The translations under genes and the position numbers were made by a program. Under the pieces are notes generated by a model. That model did no database searches. It was not told the origin of the DNA and saw only the letters and a program-made list of their open reading frames with translations. Source: Turnera subulata (Eukaryota; Streptophyta; Magnoliopsida; Malpighiales; Passifloraceae). From it: a stretch of DNA of 64,000 nt. Below, in pieces: positions 50,732 through 63,139 of this stretch. Within the stretch, counting starts at the first letter, position 1; each line of letters opens with the position of its first letter. The stretch lies in the NCBI GenBank assembly GCA_028386065.3, contig JAKUCV010007402.1, positions 1-64,000 on the forward strand. The letters are read 5' to 3'.

Positions 50732-52692
50732 CTGGAAACAAATAGTATTAAGGTTATTAAAACATATTTTCTGGAAAGATTATATTTTGGAGTATATATA
50801 TTTATGGTATATGACATAACTATTTTTGGAAAACTAAGATAGTTATAGTACGATTTATAAAAAAATATATACACCATGATAATTTATTTTGAAAAAGGAT
50901 ATACGTACTATGAAATTTTGGAAAATATATAAGTTATCATTTTCTAAAAAAAAATATATATGATTTATAAATTATATAATTTCTGGAAAATAGAAAAAAT
51001 AATTAATTTAACCTAGTATATGGTTATGTTTTAGAAAATAATTACCTAGACAAATTATTTTGGAAAATTAAAGAAATTATGTTATGGTTATTTTAATAAT
51101 AATATGGTAAGTATGAGTTATGGTATTTTGGAAAATATATATATATGAAGTATATGAATATGTTTTACTGGAAAAAAAATAAAATGATATCACTAACATT
51201 ATTTTGAGAAAATATAATTATAATATGAATTTCCTTTGAAAAATTATTATAAGAGTAAATAATTTTAGAAAAGGGGTATACATACTATGAAAATGATTTG
51301 GAAATAAATATGGTATTGTATACCATGGGGAATATTTCACTAAGTATATACAGTAATACCTTTTTTAAAAAAATAATAAATAATAATATTTGGTAATTAT
51401 ATATATTGGCAAGTATAATAATTTTATGGAGATAATGACGTATAACCAAGGGGGGTTTAATTTACAATTTATGGCATCAAGGCATACCGATTATGTGCAT
51501 TTATGTGAACATGTTGTTTTGTTGTATAGGTTTTGATATCGGGCAGTTTCCGAGGAGCCGACTTTGGACCGGTCATTGTCTTCAGAGTTGAGTAATCGGC
51601 TAAGGTGAGGATGGATTTCCTTTGATATGTGCCTATATTACTCGGTTGTTGTGTTAGATGATTGTTGCACTATTGATTGTTACATTTGTTGTGGTTTGAT
51701 TCGGGATGTTTATCCCAGTGCCTTGATTGCTTTTGGGATGTTTATCCCCATGATTTGATTTTGGGATGTTTATCCCCGTGTATTGAGTTTTGGGAAGTTT
51801 ATCCCTGTGTCTTTTTGGTATAAAGAATAAAGGATTAATTAATAAAATGTGATAAGGATGTCGATCCTTGGTTTTGGATTGGGATATCTATCCCGGTGTT
51901 TTGGTTAGGGATGTTGATCCCTGAGATTTGGTTTTGGATGATGATGATATAATTGTCACGTGGTAAGTAGAGGTACGGCCGGATGGTTAGAGGCTGTTTT
52001 GTGGTGGCCATGATCTGGGTTACTTGTGATGGGCATGTTGATGCCGGTTTGATTGGGATGTTGATCCCTGAGATTTGATATTGGGATGTTGATCCCGGGT
52101 TCTTTTTGATCTGGCACCAGGAACAGGTTGAGAGCCTGGTACGACCCTAGCTTATCCGTGACGGGGCCCGAAAAGATAAAATTAGAAATTGGATTTTGTT
52201 TAAGTCTTTTTGGTCTTAGACCAGTTTTGGGTCAAGTCTTTGGATTGGTATATTTTGTCTGTTATGCTTGTTTTCGACCTTGAGTATTTTATAGTGTTGC
52301 ATATTGATTGTCTATCCATGGTTGGTGGGCACTTCGGACTCACCCCTCACCTGCGGGCTTTCATCCCGTAGGTTGAGTTATTTGTGGTTCAGGTATGATG
52401 CATTCCAGACAGGCTGCAGCGTTATCCCTCGGACAGGACTCGGATACATAAGCTGCATCATGTGTCGCATACAGTGTCTTTGTGAGTTATTAAGTCTTCC
52501 GCTGTGCTGTTTATTGCTATTGTTGGGCCATTGGGCCGGTTGTGTTATTGTTGATGTTCCCGGGATTCGGGTGACTTGTTTATGATGTTGGGCTGTTGGG
52601 CCAGATGTATATTTGTTATTTGCTGTTAAGCCGGTTTTCTGTTGTATACACTGTATGCGGTGCATTGTTGAGTCGGGGTATTACTGTTCTAG
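50216..52692 (+). mobile_element. LTR D (gypsy family, diverged), 5'-truncated
   Basis: Plus-strand LTR related to those of element C. It has the G/C-rich block (50216-50560), a (TA)n run (50691-50728), GGCTAAGGTGAGGATGGAT, hairpin repeats (51697-52100), and CACTTCGGACTCACCCCTC. About 300 bp of the expected LTR start is missing. It is interrupted by element C after TCTAG (52688-52692), and its last bases lie at 63097-63139. Confidence 0.85.
51697..52100. repeat. Expanded hairpin repeat array in LTR D
   Basis: Ten copies of GGGATGTTTATCCC-like units. Most keep complementary arms; variants AAGGATGTCGATCCTT and GGCATGTTGATGCC changed both arms together. A spacer with other sequence (about 51800-51850) separates two blocks. 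Confidence 0.8.
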
Positions 52693-55489
52693 TGTAACAG
52701 CCCGGGTAATTTTTTTACGTTTTTACCGGTACCGTAATAATTTATTTTACCGTAACTTACCATTAAAATTAATATTGGGTAATTAATTTATGGTAATTTG
52801 TGCATCGGATTCCGAAACCGAGCCTTGTCCCACGCTCGGGATTTTTCTGCGGATTTTCCGGACCGAGTTGGAATTTTTCGGGTTCAGAAATCTTTAGAAA
52901 AGTCAGGATTAACCCCGAGTTATCGGGCCAGAAATTAAGTCAAGGGGGTACACTAGTTATTTTCTGGTCCGGACAGAACCCGTCTCACATGCTGCACAGT
53001 GTGGAGGCTGCTGCCGCCATTCACTGTGAAGCATGTGAATGGATTGTCTAGCCCGTGAAACGCCAGTGCATACCCGTGATTTTATTTCCTCCTTCTCCTG
53101 CATACCACCATCTTTTTCTTACCATTTTCTTTCCTCTGCCCAGCTCTTCCTCTGCAAACTTCATCTGCAACCTTCATTACCTGCAACAAAAAGGAAAAAA
53201 AAAAAACAACACACACACACCCAACAATAAACGCCACCGTTTCCCTTTCCCTCCTTCTTTTTTTTTTCTTCTTTCTTTCTTTCTCCACGCCGCCACCCAT
53301 GAACCCGTTGCCACCAACCCACCCGAACCACCGCACCGAGACCACCTCATCGCCATCGCCACCCAACCCCTTCTCTTCCTCGCTCGCTACCGCGCAGCAG
53401 GGGCGAGACCGAAGCACGCCGCCCGAGCCGCTGCCACCTTTTCCGGTCTTCCTCACCACAGACCCGACGAGCAACCGACGGACCCGCCTCCTCCCTTAGC
53501 TCGCCAATACCACAGCAGGGCGCGCCAACAGCCGCCGTCCCCGACGTCACACCCGCGCCTCATCCCTGCCGTCGCGATCTCCTCTTCGCCGCTCGTGCCG
53601 CCCGCTCGACGCCCTGCTTCTGTCGTGACCCGCGTCGCCGACCAGGAATGAGGGTGAGTAACCCGTTTCCTCAACGGGTCAGCTGATTGGTTGGAGCGGG
53701 CCTGACCTTAGTATGGGCCTAGGGCTCATGCCTTGGTCTGGGCTCTGTGCTTGGACCATGGGCTGGCCAAGTTGGGTGGATGGTAGTACTTGGGCTTGGA
53801 CTATTTGGGCCCAGTCCGATTATTATAAAAAAAGAGAGGAAGAAATATTCTGGAACAATAATAAAAAAATATAAATAGATATAATTCTGGGAATATAAAT
53901 AATTTGTATTTTGGGGAAAAATATAAATGAGATAAATAATAATAGAGTAATTAATTGGAGGAGATAATCATGAAAAAAAGAATAATAATAAAAATAGTAA
54001 TTGATAATTTTGGAAAGTACATACTCGTAGAAATAAATATGAAAAGGGTATTACTAAAGTAGGTATTGTACTAGAATAGTATCCGGGTATAGATATAAGT
54101 ATAGTATTATTTTAGACACCTAGAAATAAATGGTGAATGATGATGATGATAGAAAATAACCCGGGGAGTAACCGGGACGAGTCCGTATTTAATTTCCGGT
54201 ATATAGTAGTAGCATGACATTGCATATCATTTATGTGTGCATATTATTTGTTTGATATAGGAGTTGATAACAAGCAGATACCTGAGGAACCGGACTTGGA
54301 GTTTGTGGGGCATTTCCAAACTTGATAATCGGCTAAGGTGAGGATGGATAACCTTGGATATGTGCCTGTAATACTGTGTTTGATTTTGTTGTTTGATTGA
54401 ACTGCTGAATCGATTATTGGTTGTTATATGATTGCTATGGAAATTATTGATGATTATTGTTTGCTATTTAATTGCTGTGGATTTGCCATGATGTTGCTGG
54501 AATGTGTTGTTGGATTGTGGTATTTTGAGTAACCATTGAGCTGTTATTTGTGAGTAATTAGTGATGTGAAATTGTTGGCTGGTTGAGCCTGAGGATTAAT
54601 CTGAGATAATAAAAAATTGAGTAATTGATGATAGAGTAATGGAATTGGAATTGAATTTGAGTTGAGGATATAAAAGTCACGTGGAAAGTAGTGGTACGAC
54701 TAGATGGTTAGAGACTAGTTCTGTGGTGTCATGGCCGGTTTGGTTGGTGGGGATGTTGATCCCAAATTTGTGATAATGGGATGTTGATCCCGGATTGTTG
54801 GTATTGGGATGTTGATCCCGGATTGTTGGTATTGGGATGTTGATCCCGGATTGTGATTTGGCCTGGCATCCAGAATTAGTTAATAACCAGGTATGACCCT
54901 AGCTTGTCCAGTGACGGGGCCCGGAAGATAAAATTGGTAATAAAAATAATTAAGCATTCTTTTGGTCTTGGCATAGTTGTTATGGTAGTTTTTTTGTGTT
55001 GTGAATGTTTGTGCTTACTGTTGAGATTGTTGTGCTTACTTTGAAAGTATTACGGTTGAATATATATCTCTGTTTATCCTTCGTCGGTGAGCACTTCGGA
55101 CTCACCCCTCGCCTGCGGGGTTTCATCCCGTAGGTTTGGTTGCTTCGTAGTTCAGGTACGACGTACGATGGCTGCTGCTTTCTTCTCCACCTGACTCCGG
55201 ATCCATACCTCCGCTGCATCTGCATCTAAGTCTTCCGCTGCTGTGTCGTATATGTTGCTATGTTGCTGCTATCCTTTATTGCTTGGGTGTTGTCTATTGA
55301 GTTATGTTGCTGTTAATATGAGTGGATTGAATAATGGTCCCCGAGTATGGGTGACAACTGTAACATGGTGTGCTGTTGTATTTGGATATTATGTGTAGTA
55401 TTTTACTGCGATGTACTGCCTGATCTGTTAATAAGAATAGTTTCGGTACGTGTTTACTGTGTATGGTAAATACGGGTCGGGGCATTTCA
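52693..55489 (+). repeat. 5' LTR of element C
   Basis: 2797 bp, TGTAACAGCCCGGGTAATTT to GGGGCATTTCA. It contains a short open frame from 53039, a G/C-rich block to about 53670, and four hairpin repeats (54749-54850). Confidence 0.93.
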
Positions 55490-55492
55490 GTT

Positions 55493-55507
55493 TGGTAGCG
55501 GAGCAGG
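55493..55507 (+). promoter_or_regulatory. Primer-binding site of element C
   Basis: TGGTAGCGGAGCAGG, three bases after the 5' LTR. It has the same core as in element A and the copia element. Confidence 0.75.
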
Positions 55508-55616
55508 CAGTAGGTCATTAGGGACATAACTGTGGTTGCATGATTGTTTATTTGTGCATAAGATTTGTCACGGCATGATATGACATGCATTCATATACAT
55601 TCTCATATAGGTACGA

Positions 55617-58600
55617 ATGGATCCGGTTGGAGGGAATCAGCATGCTGGAGGTCACTTAGATGATGATCAGGTATCGGTGGATCAACCGCAGTAAGTTGCG
55701 GGAGGTCCGAAACACCTTTCGAATATTCCTTTGAGAGACCCTACGCAGATGCTGAATGTGGTAAATCAGATTCTGCGAAGGCAAGAAGCCAGGGATGCAT
55801 GTATTGATGCTATGGGAGCCCGGGAACAGGAAAATCAGGGGCCAGTTGAGGATCCAGTATATATGAAGCTGGAGAAGCTTGGGACAGAGATCTTCACCGG
55901 TGTCACTACACCACAAGATGCTGATCGATGGCTCAGACAGATAAACAGGGTTATGCTGAAGCTGACATGCAGGGATGACAGGTGGGCCAGATATGCCGCT
56001 GCCATATTCCAAGGAGATGCTGTTGATTGGTGGGTGTCTACCTCCAAGTACATGCCGACACTTGTCACTATGCCGTGGACCCAGTTCATGGAGATGTTCC
56101 GAAGGAAGTTTGTTTCTGAGGCATACCAGGACCAGCTGAGACGGGAGTTTCTGGGACTACAACAGGGACCGGATCAGACGATCAACGATTGTGAGATCAA
56201 GTTCAACCGCCTGTCCATCTATTCCAGTGAGTTTGTGGCTACCCCGGAGGCCAGATGTAAACGTTTCTGGGATGGTCTTCGATCTGGCATCCAGACAGTT
56301 ATAGGGTGCAAGGTCTGTGAGACTTACCAGGACATGCTGACAGATGTCCTGAGAGCTGAGATTATTTGGCTGGGTAATGAGAGAGAGCAGCAGGAGATCC
56401 GTAAGAGGCATACTGCACAGAGTTCTGGGGGACAGAACAAGAGGTTCCAGACACCAGCGAACCGGTCAAGATATGGACGGAGCTGGTTCATACCAGAGAG
56501 TCAGGGACGTGGATGGAACAACAACTACAACAACTGAGGCAGTTCTTGGACTCAGTCCGGAGGGACTTCATCTTGGAGTGCTCGCCCGAGACCTCCTTTA
56601 TCTCAAGTAAGGTGCTACGAGTGTAACGAAGTTGGGCACTACCGTTATGCTTGTCCCAAGTTAGGAAGATCTGGAGGTTCGGCACCTGTTCAGACAGTGC
56701 AAGCTTCAGTTGCCAGTGTACCTAGTGGTTCTGGAGTTGGCCGAGGCCGAGGACGTGGAGCTGTTCCTGCTAGGACCCAGTCAGCCATGAACCAGAGTAC
56801 AACAGTGCCGAGAGCATTTGTGATCACCGCTGATGAGGATCCAGAGATTGCTGATGTCATAGCAGGTACCTTTACAGTTTTTGGTAGTACTGCTTATACT
56901 TTGATAGACCCTAGTGCTACGCATTCGTTTATTGCTCAAAGCTTTGCAATACTACATAACTGTACGGGAGAGAGTTTAGCTTGTCCGATGAGGGTTAGGT
57001 TACCTGCGGGCATAGTGGTCAGGTTAACCCACGTATGTAGAGACGTTTCGTTTTCATACGATAGCGAGGTTTTTCTTGCACGGTTGATTGTGATGAACAT
57101 GGGAGGTTTTGATATCATCTTGGGGATGGATTGGTTGTCCAAGTACAGTGCTATGGTGAACTGTCGAACCAAGGAAGTGCTGTTGACTTCCGATGGTGGA
57201 CATAAGATTTTGTTGACAGGTATTGGGAGAGCTGCTACTACATGTAGTATCTCTGCTAACCAGGATGTTGGGATGAAGTCGAAGGATCCAGATGCTTTGC
57301 TGACCCATGTCAAGGGAGAAGAAGTTCAGACTCTGGTTTTAGGGGACATCATAGTTGCGAGGGAGTTTCCAGATGTGTTTCTAGAGGATCTTCCAGGATT
57401 GCCGCCTGACAGGGAAGTTGAGTACACTATCGATTTGATGCTAGGAGTGACACCTATCTCGATGGCACCGACAGAACTACAAGAGTTGAAGAAACAGCTG
57501 GATGAACTACTTGAGAAGGGATTCATCAGACCTAGTACATCACCTTGGGGATCACCAGTCCTCTTTGTGAAGAAGAAAGATGCCAGTTTGCAGATGTGTG
57601 TGGACTACCGATAGTTGAACAAGGTGACAGTGAAGAACAAGTACCCGCTTCCCAGGATTGATGACCTCTTTGATCAGCTGCAGAGAGCTACAGTGTTTTC
57701 TAAGATTGATCTTCGATTTGGCTACCATCAGGTCAAGATTGCAGAGAAGGACATACCGAAGACGGCCTTCCATACTCGGTATGGGCATTTTGAGTTTACA
57801 GTGGTTCCTTTTGGTTTGACCAATGCACCTGCAGTTTTCATGTGCTTGATGCACTTGGTCCTGAACGAGTTCTTGGCCAAGTTCGTGGTAGTCTTCATCG
57901 ACGACATTCTGATATACTCCAAGAGTAGGGAAGAACATGAGGAGCACCTAAGGGTAGTGCTACAGAGGCTGCGAGAGAAGGAGTTGTATGCTAAGTTCAG
58001 TAAGTGTGAGTTCTGGCTTGAAGAAGTTGCATTCTTTGGACATGTTGTATCCAGGGATGGGATTAAGGTTGACCCTGCTAAAGTGAAAGCTGTTCTAGAA
58101 TGGGACCCGCCCAAGACAGTACCCGCAGTCAGAAGTTTTCTTGGCCTTGCAGGATATTACCGGAGATTCATTCAGGGTTTTTCCTTGATAGCCAGTCCCA
58201 TGACCAAGCTATTGAGGAAAGATCAAGCCTTTGTATGGAGTGATGCCTGCCAGAAGAGTTTTGATGAACTGAAGAAGAAGTTGACGACAGCACCAGTTTT
58301 GACAGTACCTAAGCCCGGAGTGGAGTATGTGCTGTTTTGTGATGCTTCAGGTCTTGGTTTGGGAGCAGTTCTGATGCAAGAAGGCCGAGTGATTGCCTAT
58401 GCTTCGAGACAGTTGAGACCACATGAGAAGAACTACCCGACACACAATCTAGAGATGGCTGCAGTGATCCTTGCTTTGAAGATTTGGCGACATTATCTGT
58501 TTGGAGAGAGATGCTGGATCTTCACAGATCATAAGAGTCTCAAGTACATCATGACTCTGAAGGAATTTAACCTACGACAATGACGTTGGGTTGAGTTGCT

Positions 58601-60233
58601 GAATGATTATGATTGTACTATTGAGTATCACCCTGGAAGAGCTACTATTGTAGCAGATGCTTTGAGCCGGAGACAGCCAGAAGATGCTTCCACGACCTAC
58701 TCGATGTCCTCACTCACCGAGTTAAGGAAGATGGGAGTTGATTTGTCAGTTGATGAGACAGGAGCTCTGTTGACCCATATTGAAGTCAAGTCTAACCTGA
58801 GAGGCTGGATTGTGGAACTATAAGATGGAGATCCCGACTTGATCAAGCTAAATGAAGCAGTCCGTAGTGGGAAGGAAGACAAGTTTCGCATAGCTGAGGA
58901 TAGTGCATTGATGCTGGGGAAACGTTTATGTGTACCTAGTGTTGGTGACCTGCGCAGTCAGATTCTGGAAGAGAGACATATGACGCCGTATGCTATGCAT
59001 CCCGGGAGCACCAAGATGTACCAGAATTTGAGGAGTCATTTCTGGTGGCCGCGTATGAAGAAGGATGTAGCCGAGTATGTGGCTAAGTGTATCACTTGTC
59101 AGTAAGTGAAAGCCGAGCATCAAGCTCCAGCAGGAAAGATGAGATCTTTGTCAGTGCCAGAGTGGAAGTGGGAGATGATCACTATGGATTTTGTGGTTGG
59201 ATTACCGTTGACCCGGAGACAGCATGATGCCATCAGGGTTATCGTTGATCGACTTACAAAATCAGCTCATTTTCTCCCCATCCGACAGATAGATACTATG
59301 GATAAGTTAGCAAAACAGTATGTTGCAGAGATTGTGAGACTATATGGGATTCCTAAGTCCATAGTCTCAGATAGAGATCCGAGATTCACATCACGGTTTT
59401 GGAATAGTCTACAAGCAGCTTTGGAGACGGAGCTGAGTTTCAGCACCGCATTTCATCCTCAAACAGACGGATAGTCAGAGAGGACTATTCAGACGCTGGA
59501 GGACATGTTAAGGGCTTGTGCTCTTAATTTCAGTGGGAGTTGGGATCAATATTTGTCTTTAGCGGAATTCGCCTACAACAACAGTTTTCATTCCAGCATT
59601 GGTATGCCACCGTTTGAAGCTCTCTACGGACGGAAATGCCGAAGTCCAGTATGTTGGGATGAAGAAGGTCTTCGTTTGATTGTGGGTCCAAATTTGGTTA
59701 AGCAGACAGTAGACAAGATTCAAGTAGTTAAGTAGAGTATGAAAGCAGCACAGGACCGACAGAAGAGTTATGCTGATAAGCATCATCGTGAGATGGAGTA
59801 CCAAGTGGGAGAACGAGTTTTCCTCCGAATTGCACCTTGGAAAGGTGTTATCAGATTCGGGAAAAGAGGGAAGATGAGTCCCAGGTACATTGGACCATAT
59901 GAGATTGTGGAAAGGGTTGGACCCTTAGCATACAGACTGTCTTTACCAGAGGAGTTGTCCCGGATTCATGATGTGTTTCATGTTTCCATGTTGAGGAGGT
60001 ACAGATCTGATCCGAGTCATGCGGTTACTACAGCAGATGTTGAGGTCGTAGAGGATCTTACGTATACAGAATTGCCGGAGCAGATCCTTGCCCGAGAGGT
60101 CAGACAGTTGAGGAACCGAGTTATTCCTATGGTGAAGGTTAAGTGGAGCAAGCACTCTGCGAACGAGTCTACGTGGGAAGTCGAGGAGCACATGCGTTCA
60201 CAGTATCCGCACCTGTTTACAGCACCGGAGTGA
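55617..60233 (+). pseudogene. Element C gag-pol, one frame with eight stops
   Basis: A single frame of 1539 codons from the ATG at 55617 to the final TGA. Domains: gag (about codons 1-320); zinc knuckle CYECNEVGHYRYAC (about 332-345); protease with LIDPSATHSF; RT with the catalytic [10 protein letters not shown] (about 760); RNase H ([14 protein letters not shown], about 905); integrase with zinc-finger CITCQ and catalytic segments [17 protein letters not shown] and SERTIQ; C-terminal chromodomain-like VKVKWSKHSANESTWEVEE. In-frame stops are at 55692, 56535, 57612, 58581, 58821, 59103, 59472 and 59733. Without them it would encode a full polyprotein, but as it stands no product beyond fragments is expected. 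Confidence 0.95.
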
Positions 60234-60255
60234 ATTTTGGGGACGAAATTTTTTT

Positions 60256-60268
60256 AAGGTGGGTAGGC
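60256..60268 (+). promoter_or_regulatory. Polypurine tract of element C
   Basis: AAGGTGGGTAGGC directly before the 3' LTR start TGTAACAGCC. Confidence 0.8.
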
Positions 60269-63091
60269 TGTAACAGCCCAGGTAATTTTTTTACGTTTTT
60301 ACCAGTACCGTAATAATTTATTTTACCATAATTTACCATTAAAATTATTCTTGGGTAATTAATTTATGGTAATTCGTGCATCGGATTCCGAAACCGAGCC
60401 TTGTCCCACGCTCGGGATTTTTCTGCGTATTTTCCGGACCGAGTTGGAATTTTTCGGGTCCAGAAATCTTCAGAAAAGTCAGGATTAACCCCGAGTTATC
60501 GGGCCAAAAATTAAGTTAAGGGGGTACACTAGTTATTTTCTAGTCCGGACAAAACCCGCCTCACATGCTGCACAGTGTGGAGGCTGCTGCCGCCAATCAC
60601 TGTGAAGCATGTGAATGGATTGTCTAGCCCGTGAAACACCAGTGCATACCCGTGATTTTATTTCCTCCTTCTCCTGCATACCACCATCTTTTCCTTACCA
60701 TTTTCTTTCCTTTGCCCAGCTCTTCCTCTGCAAACTTCATCTGCAACCTTCATTACCTGCAACAAAAAGAAAAAAAAAACAAAACAACACACACACACCC
60801 AACAATAAATGCCACCGTTTCCCTTTTCCTCCTTTTTTTTTTTCTTTCTTTCTTTCTCCATGCCGCCACCCGTGAACCCGCTGCCACCAACCCACCCGAA
60901 CCACCGCACCGAGACACCTCGTCGCCATCGCCACCCAACCCCTTCTCTTCCTCGCTTGCCGCCGCGCAGTAGGGGCGAGACCGAAGCACGCCGCCCGAGC
61001 CGCTGCCACCTTTTCCGGTCTTCCTCAACACAGACCCGACGAGCAACCGACGGACCCGCCTCCTCCCTTAGCTCGCCGACATCGCAGCAGGGCGCGCCAA
61101 CAGCCGCCGTCCCCGACGTCACACCATGCGTCATCCCTGCCGTCGCGATCTCCTCTTCGCCGCTCGTGCCGCCCGCTCGACGCCCTGCTTCTGTCGTGAC
61201 CCGCGTCGCCGACCCGGATTGAGGGTGAGTAACCCGTTTCCTCAACGGGTCAGCTGATTGGTTGGAGCGGGCCTGACCTTGGTATGGGCCTAGGGCTCAT
61301 GCCTTGGTCTGGGCTCTGTGCTTGGACCATGGGCTGGCCAAGTTGGGTGGATGGTAGTACTTGGGCTTGGACTATTTGGGCCCAGTCCGATTATTATAAA
61401 AAAAGAGAGGAAGAAATATTCTTGAATAATAATAAAAAAATATAAATAGATATAATTCTGGGAATATAAATAATTTGTATTTTGGGGAAAAATATAATTG
61501 AGATAAATAATAGTAGAGTAATTAATTGGAGGAGAAAATAATAATAATAAAAATAATAATAAAAATAGTAATTGATAATTTTGGAAAGTACATACTCGTA
61601 GAAATAAATATGAAAAGGGTATTATCAAAGTAGGTATTGTACTAGAATAGTATCCGGGTATAGATATAAGTATAGTATTATTTTAGACACCTAGAAATAA
61701 ATGGTGAATGATGATGATGATAGAAAATAACCCGGGGGAGTAATCGGGACGAGTCCGTATTTAATTTCCGGTATACAGTAGTAGCATGACATTGCATATC
61801 ACTTATGTGTGCATATTATTTGTTTGATATAGGAGTTGATAACGAGCAGATACCTGAGGAACCGGACTTGGAGTCTGTGGGGCATTTCCAAACTTGAGAA
61901 TCGGCTAAGTTGTGGATGGATAACCTTGGATATGTGCCTGTAATACTGTGTTTGATTTTGTTGTTTGATTGAACTGCTGAATCGATTATTGGCTGTTATA
62001 TGATTGCTATGGAAATTGTTGATGATTATTGTTTGCTATTTAATTGCTGTGGATTTGCCATGATGTTGCTGGAATGTGTTGTTGGATTGTGGTATTGTGA
62101 GTAACCGTTGAGCTGTTATTTATGAGTAATTAGTGATATGAAATTGTTGGCTGGTTGAGCCTGAGGATTAATCTGAGATAATAAAAAGTTGAGTAATTGA
62201 TGATAGAGTAATGGAATTGGAATTGAATTTGAGATGAGGATATAAATGTCACGTGGAAAGTAGTGGTACGACTAAATGGTTAGAGACTAGTTCTGTGGTG
62301 TCATGGCCGGTTTGGTTGGTGGGGATGTTGATCCCGGATGATGTTGTTATTGGGATGTTGATCCCGGATTTGTGATATTGGGAAGTTGATCCCGAATTTA
62401 TGATATTGGGATGTTGATCCCGGATTGTTGGTATTGGGATGTTGATCCCGGATTGTGATTTGGCCTGGCATCCAGAATTAGTTAATAACCAGGTACGACC
62501 CTAGCTTGTCCAGTGACGGGGCCCGGAAGATAAAATTGGTAATAAAAATAATTAAGCATTCTTTTGGTGTTGGCATAGTTGTTATGGTAGTTTTCTTGTG
62601 TTGTGAATGTTTGTGCTTACTGTTGAGATTGTTGTGCTTACTTTGAAAGTATTACGGTTGAATATATATCTCTGTTTATCCCGAGTCGGTGAGCACTTCG
62701 GACTCACCCCTCGCCTGCGGGGTTTCATCCCGTAGGTTTGGTTGCTTCGTAGTTCAGGTACGACGTACGATGGCTGCTGCTTTCTTCTCCACCTGACTCC
62801 TGATCCATACCTCTGCTGCATCTGCATCTAAGTCTTCCGCTGCTGTGTCGTATATGTTGCTATGTTGCTGCTATCCTTTATTGTTTGGGTGTTGTCTATT
62901 GAGTTATGTTGCTGTTAATACGAGTGGTTTGAATAATGATCCCTGAGTATGGGTGACAACTGTAACATGGTGTGCTGTTGTATTTGGATATTATGTGTAG
63001 TATTTTACTGCGATGTACTGCCTGATCTGTTAATAAGAATAGTTTCGGCACGTGTTTACTGTGTTTGGTAAATACGGGTCGGGGCATTTCA
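60269..63091 (+). repeat. 3' LTR of element C
   Basis: 2823 bp, closely matching the 5' LTR. The excess comes largely from one more hairpin repeat (five copies, 62318-62452, against four) and small indels. It ends CATTTCA before TCTAG. Confidence 0.93.
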
Positions 63092-63096
63092 TCTAG

Positions 63097-63139
63097 CACG
63101 TATTTACTATGTATGGTAAATACGGGTCGAGGCATTTCA
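63097..63139 (+). mobile_element. Last 43 bp of LTR D
   Basis: CACGTATTTACTATGTATGG through GGCATTTCA repeats the terminal sequence of the element C LTR just before it with its own substitutions. It is the natural continuation of LTR D, cut at 52692 by element C. No primer site follows, so the DNA beyond is flank. Confidence 0.8.

Larger units (their letters stand above)
52693..63091 (+). mobile_element. Element C: complete-length Ty3/gypsy chromovirus
   Basis: 10,399 bp flanked by TCTAG on both sides (52688-52692, 63092-63096). Order: 5' LTR, primer-binding site, one gag-pol frame, polypurine tract, 3' LTR. Same family as element A (gag and pol align end to end; LTR ends nearly identical) but in the opposite orientation. 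No frameshift or large gap is seen in gag-pol, only in-frame stops, so it is younger or less decayed than A. Confidence 0.95.

Noticed and set aside
63092..63139. Simple tandem duplication of the end of the element C LTR
   Set aside because: TCTAG is the exact target duplication of element C, and the 43 bp behind it fit as the missing end of LTR D, which explains both facts at once.
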